DNA of 11,230 bases from Bacillota bacterium (GCA_023415525.1 JAEZKI010000072.1:1-11230), one strand, 5' to 3'; numbered from the stretch's first letter, positions 1-6,890 are shown. The notes: a model not told the origin generated them from the sequence alone. Program-made: numbers and translations.

Positions 1-1
1 G

Positions 2-1786
2 GACTTTACAAAGGTAATAGAGCTAAATCCTAATGATGCAGAAGCCTATTATAATAGAGCACTAGCGTATTATAATTTAGGGGAGCTAGAAGAAGCCAAA
101 AAGGACTTTACAAGGGTAATAGAGTTAAATCCTAATGATGCAGAAGCCTATCATAATAGGGCGCTAGCGTATTATAATTTAGAGGAGTTAGAAGAAGCTA
201 AAAAGGACTATACGAGGGCAATAGAGATAGTTCCTAACTATGCAAGTGCCTATTATAATAGAGCAATCGCCTATTATGATAAGGGAAATATTGAAGAAGC
301 CATAAAAGACTATACAAAAACAATAGAGATAAACCCAGATTATGTAAGTGCCTATTATAATAGGGGAATTGCATACTCTGATATCGGAAAAATAGAAGAA
401 GAACTGAAAGACTATACTAGAGCATTAGAGATAGATCCTACTGATGCTAAGGTTTATTATAATAGGGGAATTGTTCATGATAAGCAAGGAGAAGTAGAAA
501 ACGCCATACAGGATTACACGAAGGCAATAGAGCTAAATCTTGACGAGACAATGGCTTACCATAATAGAGGGAATAGCTATTATAAATTAGGTGAGTTAGA
601 AAAAGCTATAAGGGACTATTCTAAGGCATTAGAGATAAAACCTGATAGTGCAGATACCTATTATAATAGGGGAGTTGCATATGCTGAGCAAGGAGAAATA
701 GAAAAGGCCTTAAAGGATTTCAACATGGCTATTGAGATAGAACCTAATCATGCTTTGGCCTATTGTAACAAGGGAAATACTTACTATGATGAAGGAGAGA
801 TGGAAGAAGCCATCAAGGATTTTACGAGAGCAGTAGAAATAGATCCATACTATGCAAATGCCTATAATAATAGGGGAAATAGCTATGAAAAACAAGGAAA
901 GAGAGAAGAAGCCATCAAGGATTATACTAGAGTGATAGAGATAAATACGAACTATTTAGATGCCTATTTTAGCAGGGGAAATCTATATTATAAGCAAGGA
1001 GAAATAGAAAAAGCTATAAAAGACTACAATCAAATGATAGAGATAAATCCAAACTATACAAGTGCTTATTATAATAGGGCAAAGGCCTATTATTCTCAAG
1101 GTAAAATAGAAGAAACGATAAACAACTATACTCAAGTAGTAGAAATAGACCCGAACTATGTAGGGGCCTATTATGGTAGAGGGAATGCCTACTTTGAGCA
1201 AGGAAAACTAGAAGAAGCCATAAATGACTATACAAGTGTAATAAAAATAGATGCTAACTATGAAAGTGTTTATTATAATAGAGGAGTTGCCCTTTATCAG
1301 CAAGGGAAAATAAAAGAAGCAATAGAAGATTATACGAAGGCAATTGAACTAAATCCTAATCATAAAAGTGCCTATTATAATAGGGGAGTTGCCCTTAATA
1401 TGTTAGGGGAAAAAGAAGAAGCAATAGAGGACTATACTAAGACGATAGAATTAAATCCTAATGATGAAAAAGCCTATTTTGATAGGGGAAGCGCCTATTA
1501 TCAGCAAAGTGAAATGGAAGATGCCATTAAGGACTTTACGAAAGTAATAGAGCTGAATCCTAACCGTGAAGATGCTTGCTTTAATAGGGGCTGTGTGTAC
1601 TATATGCAAGATGAACTGGGAGAAGCAATAAAGAACTATACGATGGCAATAGAGATAAACCCTAACTATGCCAATGCCTACTATTATCGTGGAAAGTCCC
1701 ATCAAAAACAAGGAGAAATAGAAGAAGCTATGAAGGATTATAAGAAAGCAACGGAGTTAAATCCTAGTCTTGATAGCTACTTTTAA
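2..1786 (+). CDS. TPR-repeat protein, 5'-truncated by the window edge
   Basis: The reading frame is open from base 2 to the TAA at 1784-1786, giving 594 visible residues. The ATG at 551 is an internal Met (residue 184, inside a repeat), not the start; the true start lies left of the window. After 12 residues of a cut repeat come 17 perfect 34-residue tetratricopeptide repeats with consensus A-Y-Y-N-R-G...A-Y...G-K-x-E-E-A-I-x-D-Y-T-x-A-I-E-x-x-P-N, then the cap DSYF. TPR units are helix-turn-helix pairs that stack into a superhelix used to bind other proteins or peptides. No catalytic domain is visible, so the partner and the role are unknown, and any signal peptide or N-terminal domain would lie outside the window. 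The downstream gene is a paralogue 58 bases away with the same cap. The repeat family is certain; the function is not. Confidence 0.95.
   Translation, partial: DFTKVIELNPNDAEAYYNRALAYYNLGELEEAKKDFTRVIELNPNDAEAYHNRALAYYNLEELEEAKKDYTRAIEIVPNYASAYYNRAIAYYDKGNIEEAIKDYTKTIEINPDYVSAYYNRGIAYSDIGKIEEELKDYTRALEIDPTDAKVYYNRGIVHDKQGEVENAIQDYTKAIELNLDETMAYHNRGNSYYKLGELEKAIRDYSKALEIKPDSADTYYNRGVAYAEQGEIEKALKDFNMAIEIEPNHALAYCNKGNTYYDEGEMEEAIKDFTRAVEIDPYYANAYNNRGNSYEKQGKREEAIKDYTRVIEINTNYLDAYFSRGNLYYKQGEIEKAIKDYNQMIEINPNYTSAYYNRAKAYYSQGKIEETINNYTQVVEIDPNYVGAYYGRGNAYFEQGKLEEAINDYTSVIKIDANYESVYYNRGVALYQQGKIKEAIEDYTKAIELNPNHKSAYYNRGVALNMLGEKEEAIEDYTKTIELNPNDEKAYFDRGSAYYQQSEMEDAIKDFTKVIELNPNREDACFNRGCVYYMQDELGEAIKNYTMAIEINPNYANAYYYRGKSHQKQGEIEEAMKDYKKATELNPSLDSYF
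38..1771 (+). repeat. Tandem array of 17 TPR units, 102 bp each
   Basis: Seventeen units of exactly 102 bp follow each other without any insertion or deletion, so the coding phase is kept throughout. Most units have drifted in DNA sequence, but the first two (2-103 and 104-205 in the phase of the window edge) differ at only 8 of 102 bases by my count, which points to recent unit duplication. Such arrays change copy number readily by unequal exchange or slippage. Confidence 0.9.
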
Positions 1787-1844
1787 TGAAAATAAGATTA
1801 CCAAGACTTATTTAAAATATATAACGCTTTAAGGGGAGCTTTTT

Positions 1845-3479
1845 GTGAAAAAACATGCAGGAATTATAAATAGATTGATAAAATGGGTGAGAGTGTGTAC
1901 GGAAGAGATAAGAATAAAGCTAAATCTTAATGCCGCAGATGTTTATTATAATAGGGCAATTACATATGATAATGAAGGAAAAATAGAGGGAGCTATAGAG
2001 AATTTCACAAGAGTAATAGAGATACATCCTAACGATGCAAGGGCCTATTATAATAGGGGAAATGCCTATAAACAACAAGGGAAGTTAAGAGAAGGCATAA
2101 ATGACTATTCTATTGCCATAGAGCTAGACCCTAGCTTTACTAATGCCTACAATAATAGGGGAACCGCCTATAAAGAACTAGGAAATATAGAAGAAGCAAT
2201 AGAAGATTATACGAAGGCCATAGAGATAGACCCCTATGATATAGATGTCTATTATAATAGGGGTCTTGCTTATTATGAACAAGAGGAAATGGAAGAAGCC
2301 ATAATGGACTATGATAGGGCCATAGAGATGGATTCGAACTATCTAGTTGCCTATTACAATAGGGGCCTTGTCTATTATAAGGAAGGTAAACTAGAAGAAG
2401 CAATAAAGGATTATACGAGAGCAATAGAGATAGATCCTAACTATGTAAGTGTCTACAATAATAGGGGGGTTGCCTATAAGGAACTAGGCAAAATAGAAGA
2501 AGCAATAAAAGATTATGCGAGAGCCATCGAACTAAATCCTGATGATGCAAAGGCCTATCATAATAGAGGAAGTGCATTCAATGAACAAGGAAAAATAGAA
2601 GAAGCAATAGAAAGCTATACGAAAGTCATAGAGATAAAACCTAACAAGGCAGAGGGCTACTATAATAGGGGTTATGTGTATTATGAAGAAGGAAAACTAG
2701 AAGAAGCCATAAAGGACTATACGAGAGCAATAGAGATAGATTCTAACTATGTAGATGCTTATAATAACAGGGGAAGTGCCCACTATAAACAAGGAGAAGT
2801 AGAAGAGGCAATAAATGACTATACAAGGGCAATAGAGCTAGATCCTAATAATGCAGATACCTATTTTAATAGGGGATTGACTTATAAAAAACAAGGGAAA
2901 TTAGAAGAAGTCATAAAGGACTATACGAGAGGCATAGAACTAGAACCTAATGATGCACTGGGTTATTATAAGAGAGGAGATGCTTATTTTGAACAAGGTA
3001 AACTAGAAGAAGCCATAAAAGACTATTCGATGGCTATAGAACTAGAACTTAACGATGAAGATGCCTATTATTATAGAGGATTTGCCTATGGAAAACTAGG
3101 TAAACTAGAAGAAGCCATAAAAGACTATTCGATGGCCATAGAATTAGACTCTAGCTATCTAGGTGTCTATTATCATAGAGGAGTTGCTTATGAAGAACAA
3201 GGGAAACTAGAAGAAGCAATAAAGGATTTTACAAAAGTTATAGAGCTAGATTCTAATAATGCAAGTGCCTATTATAATAGAGGAAGTGCTTATCGTGAAG
3301 ATGGCAAACTAGAAAAAGCCATACAGGATTATACAAGGGCAATAGAGCTAGACCCTGATGATGAAGGTGCCTATTATTACCGAGGAATGGCACATAAAGA
3401 ATTAGGAGAAATAGAAGAAGCCATGAAGGATTATAAGAAGGCAACGGAGTTTGACCCTGAGCTTGATAGTTACTTTTAA
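1845..3479 (+). CDS. TPR-repeat protein (15 repeats), complete
   Basis: The start is GTG at 1845, six bases after AGGGGAG (1832-1838), giving 544 residues. Residues 1-30 are a basic, amphipathic leader (MKKHAGIINRLIKWVRV...) with no clear signal peptide; it might touch a membrane or simply cap the superhelix. Residues 31-540 are 15 gapless 34-residue tetratricopeptide repeats, followed by DSYF. The last repeat (GEIEEAMKDYKKATE) is nearly the same as the last repeat of the upstream gene, so the two are paralogues that share a specialised C-terminal unit. TPR arrays bind proteins; no enzyme domain is present and the partner is unknown. Gap to the upstream gene is 58 bases without a convincing terminator, so the two may be co-transcribed. 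Absence of a Sec signal suggests a cytoplasmic scaffold. Confidence 0.95.
   Translation: MKKHAGIINRLIKWVRVCTEEIRIKLNLNAADVYYNRAITYDNEGKIEGAIENFTRVIEIHPNDARAYYNRGNAYKQQGKLREGINDYSIAIELDPSFTNAYNNRGTAYKELGNIEEAIEDYTKAIEIDPYDIDVYYNRGLAYYEQEEMEEAIMDYDRAIEMDSNYLVAYYNRGLVYYKEGKLEEAIKDYTRAIEIDPNYVSVYNNRGVAYKELGKIEEAIKDYARAIELNPDDAKAYHNRGSAFNEQGKIEEAIESYTKVIEIKPNKAEGYYNRGYVYYEEGKLEEAIKDYTRAIEIDSNYVDAYNNRGSAHYKQGEVEEAINDYTRAIELDPNNADTYFNRGLTYKKQGKLEEVIKDYTRGIELEPNDALGYYKRGDAYFEQGKLEEAIKDYSMAIELELNDEDAYYYRGFAYGKLGKLEEAIKDYSMAIELDSSYLGVYYHRGVAYEEQGKLEEAIKDFTKVIELDSNNASAYYNRGSAYREDGKLEKAIQDYTRAIELDPDDEGAYYYRGMAHKELGEIEEAMKDYKKATEFDPELDSYF
1935..3464 (+). repeat. Tandem array of 15 TPR units, 102 bp each
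   Basis: Fifteen 102-bp units run in phase with no indels. Neighbouring units share long identical stretches: a 38-base segment starting at 2997 recurs exactly 102 bases on, at 3099. This patchwork of identical and diverged parts suggests ongoing exchange between units. Confidence 0.9.
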
Positions 3480-3490
3480 GTAAGAAGTAA

Positions 3491-3547
3491 GCCATAAAGG
3501 GCTATATCAAGGTAGTAGAGCTTCATCCTGAGCATGCAAAGGACTAA
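3491..3547 (+). pseudogene. Relic of a TPR unit after the second TPR gene
   Basis: Reading from 3491 gives A-I-K-G-Y-I-K-V-V-E-L-H-P-E-H-A-K-D then TAA. This matches the second half of a TPR unit (A-I-K-D-Y-T-K-V-I-E-L-N-P). It is in a different frame from the gene that ends at 3479, has no start codon or ribosome site, and has an in-frame TAA just before it (3488-3490). It is best read as the decayed end of a further TPR gene or of a once longer array. Seen: the match and the stops. Inferred: the history. Confidence 0.7.
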
Positions 3548-3562
3548 ATTGTGAAGAATGGC

Positions 3563-3590
3563 TTTAAAAACCACTTCATTAGGCTATAAT
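3563..3590 (+). promoter_or_regulatory. Candidate sigma-A promoter for the 99-residue gene
   Basis: A perfect -10 TATAAT (3585-3590) lies 16 bases after TTTAAA (3563-3568, 4 of 6 matches to TTGACA). A transcript would start near 3597, about 29 bases before the ATG at 3626. Found by eye; the -35 is weak. Confidence 0.5.
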
Positions 3591-3625
3591 AAAGTAAAAT
3601 AGAATAAGTGAATTGGAGTGAAAAT

Positions 3626-3925
3626 ATGACTTTAGAAAAGCAATTTGAAGAAGAACTTTTACAGAAATATGAGGAAGCAGAAGAAAAGTGTGGTTATAAG
3701 GCTACTCGTTTGATACAAAACATCAGCAAGTATGGTGGAGTAAAGACTGTAAAGGAAATCCTTAGAAAAGGCAGGCTATCTGATGGCTTTGAAAAACTCC
3801 AAGAAGCAGGTTTGCTGGCTTTAACAATGGAGGCTACTGTCATTGAGCAAAAGTATGCCACCCTGTTTGATGATGAAGAAGTCAATGCTTGCTATGAACT
3901 GCTTTGTGAGTATGGCTACTATTAA
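3626..3925 (+). CDS. Small conserved-looking protein of unknown function (99 aa)
   Basis: I chose ATG 3626 because GGAG (3615-3618) sits seven bases before it; an in-frame GTG at 3608 has no ribosome site and would add six residues. The protein is acidic and helical at the N-terminus (residues 1-25). The centre and C-terminus have a distinct pattern: L-I-Q at 29-31, G-R-L-S-D-G-F at 49-55, L-T-x-E-A-x-V at 66-72, Y-A-x-L-F at 77-81, and a closing E-Y-G-Y-Y. From memory this resembles a short module found alone or at the ends of uncharacterised bacterial proteins, but I cannot confirm the family and assign no function. It has no signal peptide or membrane segment. It likely has its own promoter (3563-3590) and ends at the terminator at 3987-4017. 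Confidence 0.8.
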   Translation: MTLEKQFEEELLQKYEEAEEKCGYKATRLIQNISKYGGVKTVKEILRKGRLSDGFEKLQEAGLLALTMEATVIEQKYATLFDDEEVNACYELLCEYGYY

Positions 3926-3986
3926 GAAAATAAGAAAAGCTAATTCATAAATTTGAGAAATACAGCTATATTATGATAGAACTAAT

Positions 3987-4017
3987 AAAGGAGAGACCTA
4001 CAGAGCTCTCCTTTTTT
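3987..4017 (+). terminator. Rho-independent terminator after the 99-residue gene
   Basis: AAAGGAGAG (3987-3995) pairs perfectly with CTCTCCTTT (4006-4014) around a 10-base loop, and the T-run spans 4012-4017. The 9-bp stem and T-tract make a strong plus-strand terminator 61 bases after the stop codon. Confidence 0.85.
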
Positions 4018-4055
4018 GCGTGATTATAAATAAGTTGAGAGATGTGAGCAAGTTT

Positions 4056-4091
4056 AAAAAAAAGAATGCTATTTGGTTGGAGACTAAATAG
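4056..4091 (-). terminator. Rho-independent terminator of the minus-strand gene
   Basis: Read on the minus strand, CTATTTAG (4091-4084) and CCAAATAG (4076-4069) pair over 8 bp with one G-T pair and a 7-base loop. After the short CATTC come eight Ts (4063-4056). It begins 11 bases after the minus gene's stop codon. Confidence 0.75.
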
Positions 4092-4102
4092 TTACCAGAA
4101 CT

Positions 4103-4717
4103 TTATAGCTTGCTTGTGCAATAGGCCTTTATGGCATCATTAATCCATATTCCATTATTACGAAATCCCCCACCCCAATCATCATTTAAAGAAGCAATGG
4201 CTTCTTCATACTTCTCATCATGAATCAAGATAAGCGTTTTCCTTAATTCATCGTGATAGGAAGGGTTATCGCTTAAAGCATAAAAGACATTTATTGTCAT
4301 CATTTGTATGTGTTTATAAAACTCCTCCATACATTTTTCAACGCACGCTTCGACTTCCACATAACTCCAATTGTCTATTCTATAAGATTGGGTATAATAC
4401 TCTACTCCACTAACAGTAAAAGCACCGATAGCTCTTAAACTTTTGGGTTCATCCTTATTACTAGGCATATTTAATAAGTCCCACAACAAATCGTCAAGCC
4501 ACATCGGTTTAATTCTTTCACGTGTTCCACATAATAGAATATTTTCATCAGTTCCCAATACACCGATATGAATATGCATATCATAAAACAAATCATTTTT
4601 TTCAAACCACACCATATAGGCATTTTTCTTAAATTTATATTTCTTGATTTTTTCTTTAATAATTAATGGTAATGCTTTTTTTAATTCTCTCAATTTTTGT
4701 TGTTGCTCTCTTTTCAT
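4103..4717 (-). CDS. Hypothetical protein, unrecognised (204 aa)
   Basis: The frame is open to a TTG at 4798 (231 aa), but no ribosome site precedes that TTG. ATG 4717 is preceded by GAGGAG with a 7-base gap and is preferred, giving 204 residues. The N-terminus is a basic helix (residues 1-31, rich in K and R). A central part follows with alternating hydrophobic residues (Y-M-V-W-F at 34-38, F-Y-D-M-H-I-H-I at 44-51), then K-P-M-W-L-D-D-L-L-W-D at 70-80 and S-L-R-A-I-G-A-F at 93-100. The C-terminal half is helical. The helix followed by strand-rich layout faintly recalls DUF4304-like proteins; I do not claim membership. No signal peptide or membrane span is seen. It is the only minus-strand gene here, with its own promoter candidate and terminator, so it is a single-gene unit, divergent from the AMP ligase. 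Confidence 0.75.
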   Translation of the reverse strand: MKREQQQKLRELKKALPLIIKEKIKKYKFKKNAYMVWFEKNDLFYDMHIHIGVLGTDENILLCGTRERIKPMWLDDLLWDLLNMPSNKDEPKSLRAIGAFTVSGVEYYTQSYRIDNWSYVEVEACVEKCMEEFYKHIQMMTINVFYALSDNPSYHDELRKTLILIHDEKYEEAIASLNDDWGGGFRNNGIWINDAIKAYCTSKL

Positions 4718-4849
4718 TAGGGCTCTCCTCATTTTCTCATATTCTAAAAACGCTAATCTATCTACCTCACTATTTATATAAATAGTAGTCTTTTTCAATT
4801 TGCCAAAAAACAGTATAAGTTATAATATTTTTAATATTTAGACAAAATT

Positions 4850-4878
4850 ATTATACTATACAGCTATCGTGCTTACAA
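4850..4878 (-). promoter_or_regulatory. Candidate sigma-A promoter for the minus-strand gene
   Basis: On the minus strand a perfect TATAAT (4855-4850) lies 17 bases after TTGTAA (4878-4873, 4 of 6 matches). The transcript would start near 4843 and give a leader of about 125 bases to ATG 4717, or about 45 to TTG 4798. Confidence 0.5.
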
Positions 4879-4999
4879 CACAACATCAGCCTATTATTTT
4901 CAGCTAAACACCCTAATCTTAGGAAGTTATTTTTAATACAAAATAACAAATAATTATTATTAATTTTTAATAAAAAGTCTAAAATTATAAGTATGAACA

Positions 5000-5028
5000 T
5001 TGATAATAGACAAAATAATGTGTACACT
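5000..5028 (+). promoter_or_regulatory. Candidate promoter of the AMP ligase, with a GTGTACAC palindrome
   Basis: TTGATA (5000-5005, 5 of 6) and TACACT (5023-5028, 4 of 6) are 17 bases apart. Transcription would start near 5035, just before the ribosome site at 5055-5065. The perfect palindrome GTGTACAC (5020-5027) overlaps the -10 and could be an operator. The placement argues against the upstream ATG at 4993 as the start codon. Confidence 0.45.
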
Positions 5029-5070
5029 GTAATGAGAAAGTTTTTAAACTCATTAAGGAAGGAAGTTATT

Positions 5071-6705
5071 ATGCCTATTACAGAATTATTAGAACAAAAT
5101 AGTGAGAAGTTCGGTGATGATATTTGTTTAGTTGAGATAAATCCTGAGGTAAAAGAGAAAAGACGGGTGACATGGAAAGAGTATGAACTCATGGAGCCTA
5201 ATCCAGTGACCCATTATCGTAGAGAGATTACGTGGCATGTTTTTAATGAAAAGGCCAATCGTTTTGCTAACTTACTCTTGGAAAGAGGAATTGAAAAGGG
5301 AGATAAAGTAGGGATACTGCTCATGAATTGCTTGGAGTGGTTGCCTATTTATTTTGGGGTTCTAAAAACAGGAGCCTTAGCTGTTCCCCTTAACTTCCGT
5401 TATGCCCCTGATGAGATTAAATACTGCGTAGAGCTAGCAGAAGTGGATATTTTAGTATTTGGACCAGAATTTATTGGGCGTGTGGAGGAAATTGCTGATG
5501 AGATTAGTAAAAATCGCCTCTTATTTTATGTAGGCGACAACTGTCCTACTTTTGCTGAGGACTATATCAGCCTGAGTGCCAATTGTTCTAGTCGTACACC
5601 AGATATAGTTTTAACAGATGAAGATGATGCAGCTATTTATTTTTCTTCTGGAACAACAGGCTTTCCAAAAGCCATTTTACATAAACACCGTAGTTTGGTG
5701 CATTCTGCTCAAGTAGAACAAGCTCATCATGGACAGACGAAGGAAGATGTTTTCTTATGTATTCCACCTCTTTATCACACGGGAGCTAAGATGCATTGGT
5801 TTGGGAGTTTAATTTCTGGTGGAAAAGCTGTTTTATTGAGAAGTACTAAGCCAGAATTTATTCTACAGACTGTTTCTAAAGAAAATTGTTCCATTGTATG
5901 GCTATTAGTACCTTGGGCACAAGATACATTAGAAGCTGTAGAACGTGGTGAACTAAAGTTAGCAGATTATAGTTTAGAACAATGGCGTCTCATGCATATA
6001 GGGGCTCAACCTGTACCACCTAGCTTGGTAAGTAAATGGTTAGAGTACTTCCCCAATCATCAGTATGATACCAACTATGGTTTAAGTGAATCCATTGGAC
6101 CCGGTTGTGTTCACTTAGGGGTAGAAAATGTCCATAAGGTGGGTAGTATTGGTAAAGCTGGCTACGGCTGGGAAGTTAAGATAGTAGATGAAAAGGGTGA
6201 CCTTGTTAAGAGGGGTGAAGTAGGGGAGCTAGTGGTTAAAGGACCTGGTGTGATGACCTGCTATTACCGTGATGAAAAGGCAACAAGTGAAGTACTGAAG
6301 GATGGTTGGCTATTTACGGGAGATATGGCTCAAGAGGATGAAGATGGTTTTATCCTCCTTGTAGACCGTAAAAAGGATGTTATCATCAGTGGTGGAGAGA
6401 ACTTATATCCTGTACAAATAGAAGACTTTATTCGTAACAATGAAGCTGTTCATGACGTAGCAGTTATAGGCCTTCCTGATAAACGTTTAGGAGAAATTGC
6501 AGCTGCCATTATTGAGACAAAACCAAACTATACATTAACGGAAGAAGAAGTGAATCGTTTTTGTCTTAAATTACCACGCTATAAGAGACCACGTAAAGTC
6601 TTTTTTGAAGACATCCCTAGAAACCCCACAGGAAAAATTGAAAAGAATACTCTAAGAAAGATGTTTAGTAGCCAAAACCTTGTAGAAGCACAAAATAGAG
6701 GATAG
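5071..6705 (+). CDS. Acyl-CoA synthetase-type AMP-forming ligase (ANL superfamily)
   Basis: ATG 5071 follows AAGGAAGGAAG (5055-5065) and gives 544 residues; ATG 4993 in the same frame has no ribosome site. These enzymes activate a carboxylic acid with ATP to an acyl-adenylate and then usually pass it to CoA. The core motifs are intact: the phosphate loop SSGTTGFPK (192-200), YGLSE (336-340), TGD (416-418), the hinge DRKKD (432-436), GGENLYP (441-447), and the adenylation lysine K522 in NPTGKI. The N- and C-terminal domains are both full length. Overall it looks like fatty-acid or medium-chain acyl-CoA ligases, but the substrate cannot be read from sequence and no partner enzyme (dehydrogenase, thiolase, carrier) is next to it. 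It is a cytoplasmic protein, likely on its own transcript ending at 6847-6890. Residues 31-60 hold two similar R-R-x-T-W blocks. Confidence 0.93.
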   Translation: MPITELLEQNSEKFGDDICLVEINPEVKEKRRVTWKEYELMEPNPVTHYRREITWHVFNEKANRFANLLLERGIEKGDKVGILLMNCLEWLPIYFGVLKTGALAVPLNFRYAPDEIKYCVELAEVDILVFGPEFIGRVEEIADEISKNRLLFYVGDNCPTFAEDYISLSANCSSRTPDIVLTDEDDAAIYFSSGTTGFPKAILHKHRSLVHSAQVEQAHHGQTKEDVFLCIPPLYHTGAKMHWFGSLISGGKAVLLRSTKPEFILQTVSKENCSIVWLLVPWAQDTLEAVERGELKLADYSLEQWRLMHIGAQPVPPSLVSKWLEYFPNHQYDTNYGLSESIGPGCVHLGVENVHKVGSIGKAGYGWEVKIVDEKGDLVKRGEVGELVVKGPGVMTCYYRDEKATSEVLKDGWLFTGDMAQEDEDGFILLVDRKKDVIISGGENLYPVQIEDFIRNNEAVHDVAVIGLPDKRLGEIAAAIIETKPNYTLTEEEVNRFCLKLPRYKRPRKVFFEDIPRNPTGKIEKNTLRKMFSSQNLVEAQNRG

Positions 6706-6718
6706 GGGAGGGGCCTTA

Positions 6719-6808
6719 CTGATTAGTGGAATAATATTAGGAGGATGTTCCTTGAAAGAAGAAATAGTGAAAGTAGGAAAGTGGTTTAAGAAGGAATTTG
6801 AGGAGTAA
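6719..6808 (+). CDS. Possible small lipoprotein or 18-residue peptide; start uncertain
   Basis: A short frame ends at TAA 6806-6808. From CTG 6719 it reads L-I-S-G-I-I-L-G-G-C-S-L and then K-E-E-I-V-K-V-G-K-W-F-K-K-E-F-E-E. The first part has a lipobox (L-G-G-C) and the second is an amphipathic charged helix, the layout of very small lipoproteins. There is no ATG, GTG or TTG before the lipobox; CTG 6719 sits five bases after the purine run GGGGAGGGG (6705-6713). A conventional alternative is TTG 6752, seven bases after a perfect AGGAGG (6739-6744), which gives only the 18-residue charged part. That AGGAGG also encodes the Gly-Gly of the lipobox, so it is weak proof. It may be a real peptide, a decayed gene, or chance. 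Confidence 0.35.
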   Translation: MISGIILGGCSLKEEIVKVGKWFKKEFEE

Positions 6809-6846
6809 GAAATAGAAAGCTTATTTCTATATAAGAATAGCACGGT

Positions 6847-6890
6847 AATAAAAGAATGCTAGCGGTGAGAGACTAGCATTCTTTTATTAT
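6847..6890 (+). terminator. Strong hairpin terminator after the AMP ligase unit
   Basis: AATAAAAGAATGCTAG (6847-6862) pairs perfectly with CTAGCATTCTTTTATT (6873-6888): 16 bp with a 10-base loop. The T-rich 3' arm serves as the U-tract. The symmetric A/T ends would also let it work on the minus strand. Confidence 0.85.

Larger units (their letters stand above)
4718..5070. other. Divergent, A/T-rich intergenic region
   Basis: This stretch lies between the minus-strand gene and the AMP ligase. It holds candidate promoters for both, described separately. Bases 4718-4798 could extend the minus gene by 27 codons if its TTG is used. Bases 4879-4999 are very A/T-rich, with only a small palindrome (CCTAA-TC-TTAGG, 4912-4923). 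I see no RNA gene or further coding region. Confidence 0.6.

Noticed and set aside
551..553. ATG as start of the first TPR gene
   Set aside because: The same frame is open to the left edge with five more complete TPR units before this codon, and the ATG is inside a repeat without a ribosome site.
1790..1813. Hairpin between the two TPR genes as a terminator
   Set aside because: AAATAAG pairs with CTTATTT over 7 A/T-rich base pairs, but no T-run follows and the stem is weak.
710..2424. Several minus-strand frames inside the TPR genes
   Set aside because: They are antisense shadows of the 102-bp repeats; their own apparent repeats (such as Y-N-R in period) merely mirror the coding strand.
1..3480. 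CRISPR or satellite-like array
   Set aside because: The 102-bp period is explained fully by 34-residue TPR coding units in one frame, without spacers.
3549..3577. Imperfect hairpin (TGAAG..TGG / CCA..CTTCA) after the TPR relic as a terminator
   Set aside because: The stem is interrupted by an unpaired AA and no T-tract follows; it overlaps the -35 region of the next promoter.
4851..5192. Minus-strand frame of 113 residues
   Set aside because: It covers the A/T-rich promoter region and the start of the AMP ligase, has no ribosome site or recognisable domain, and is low-complexity.
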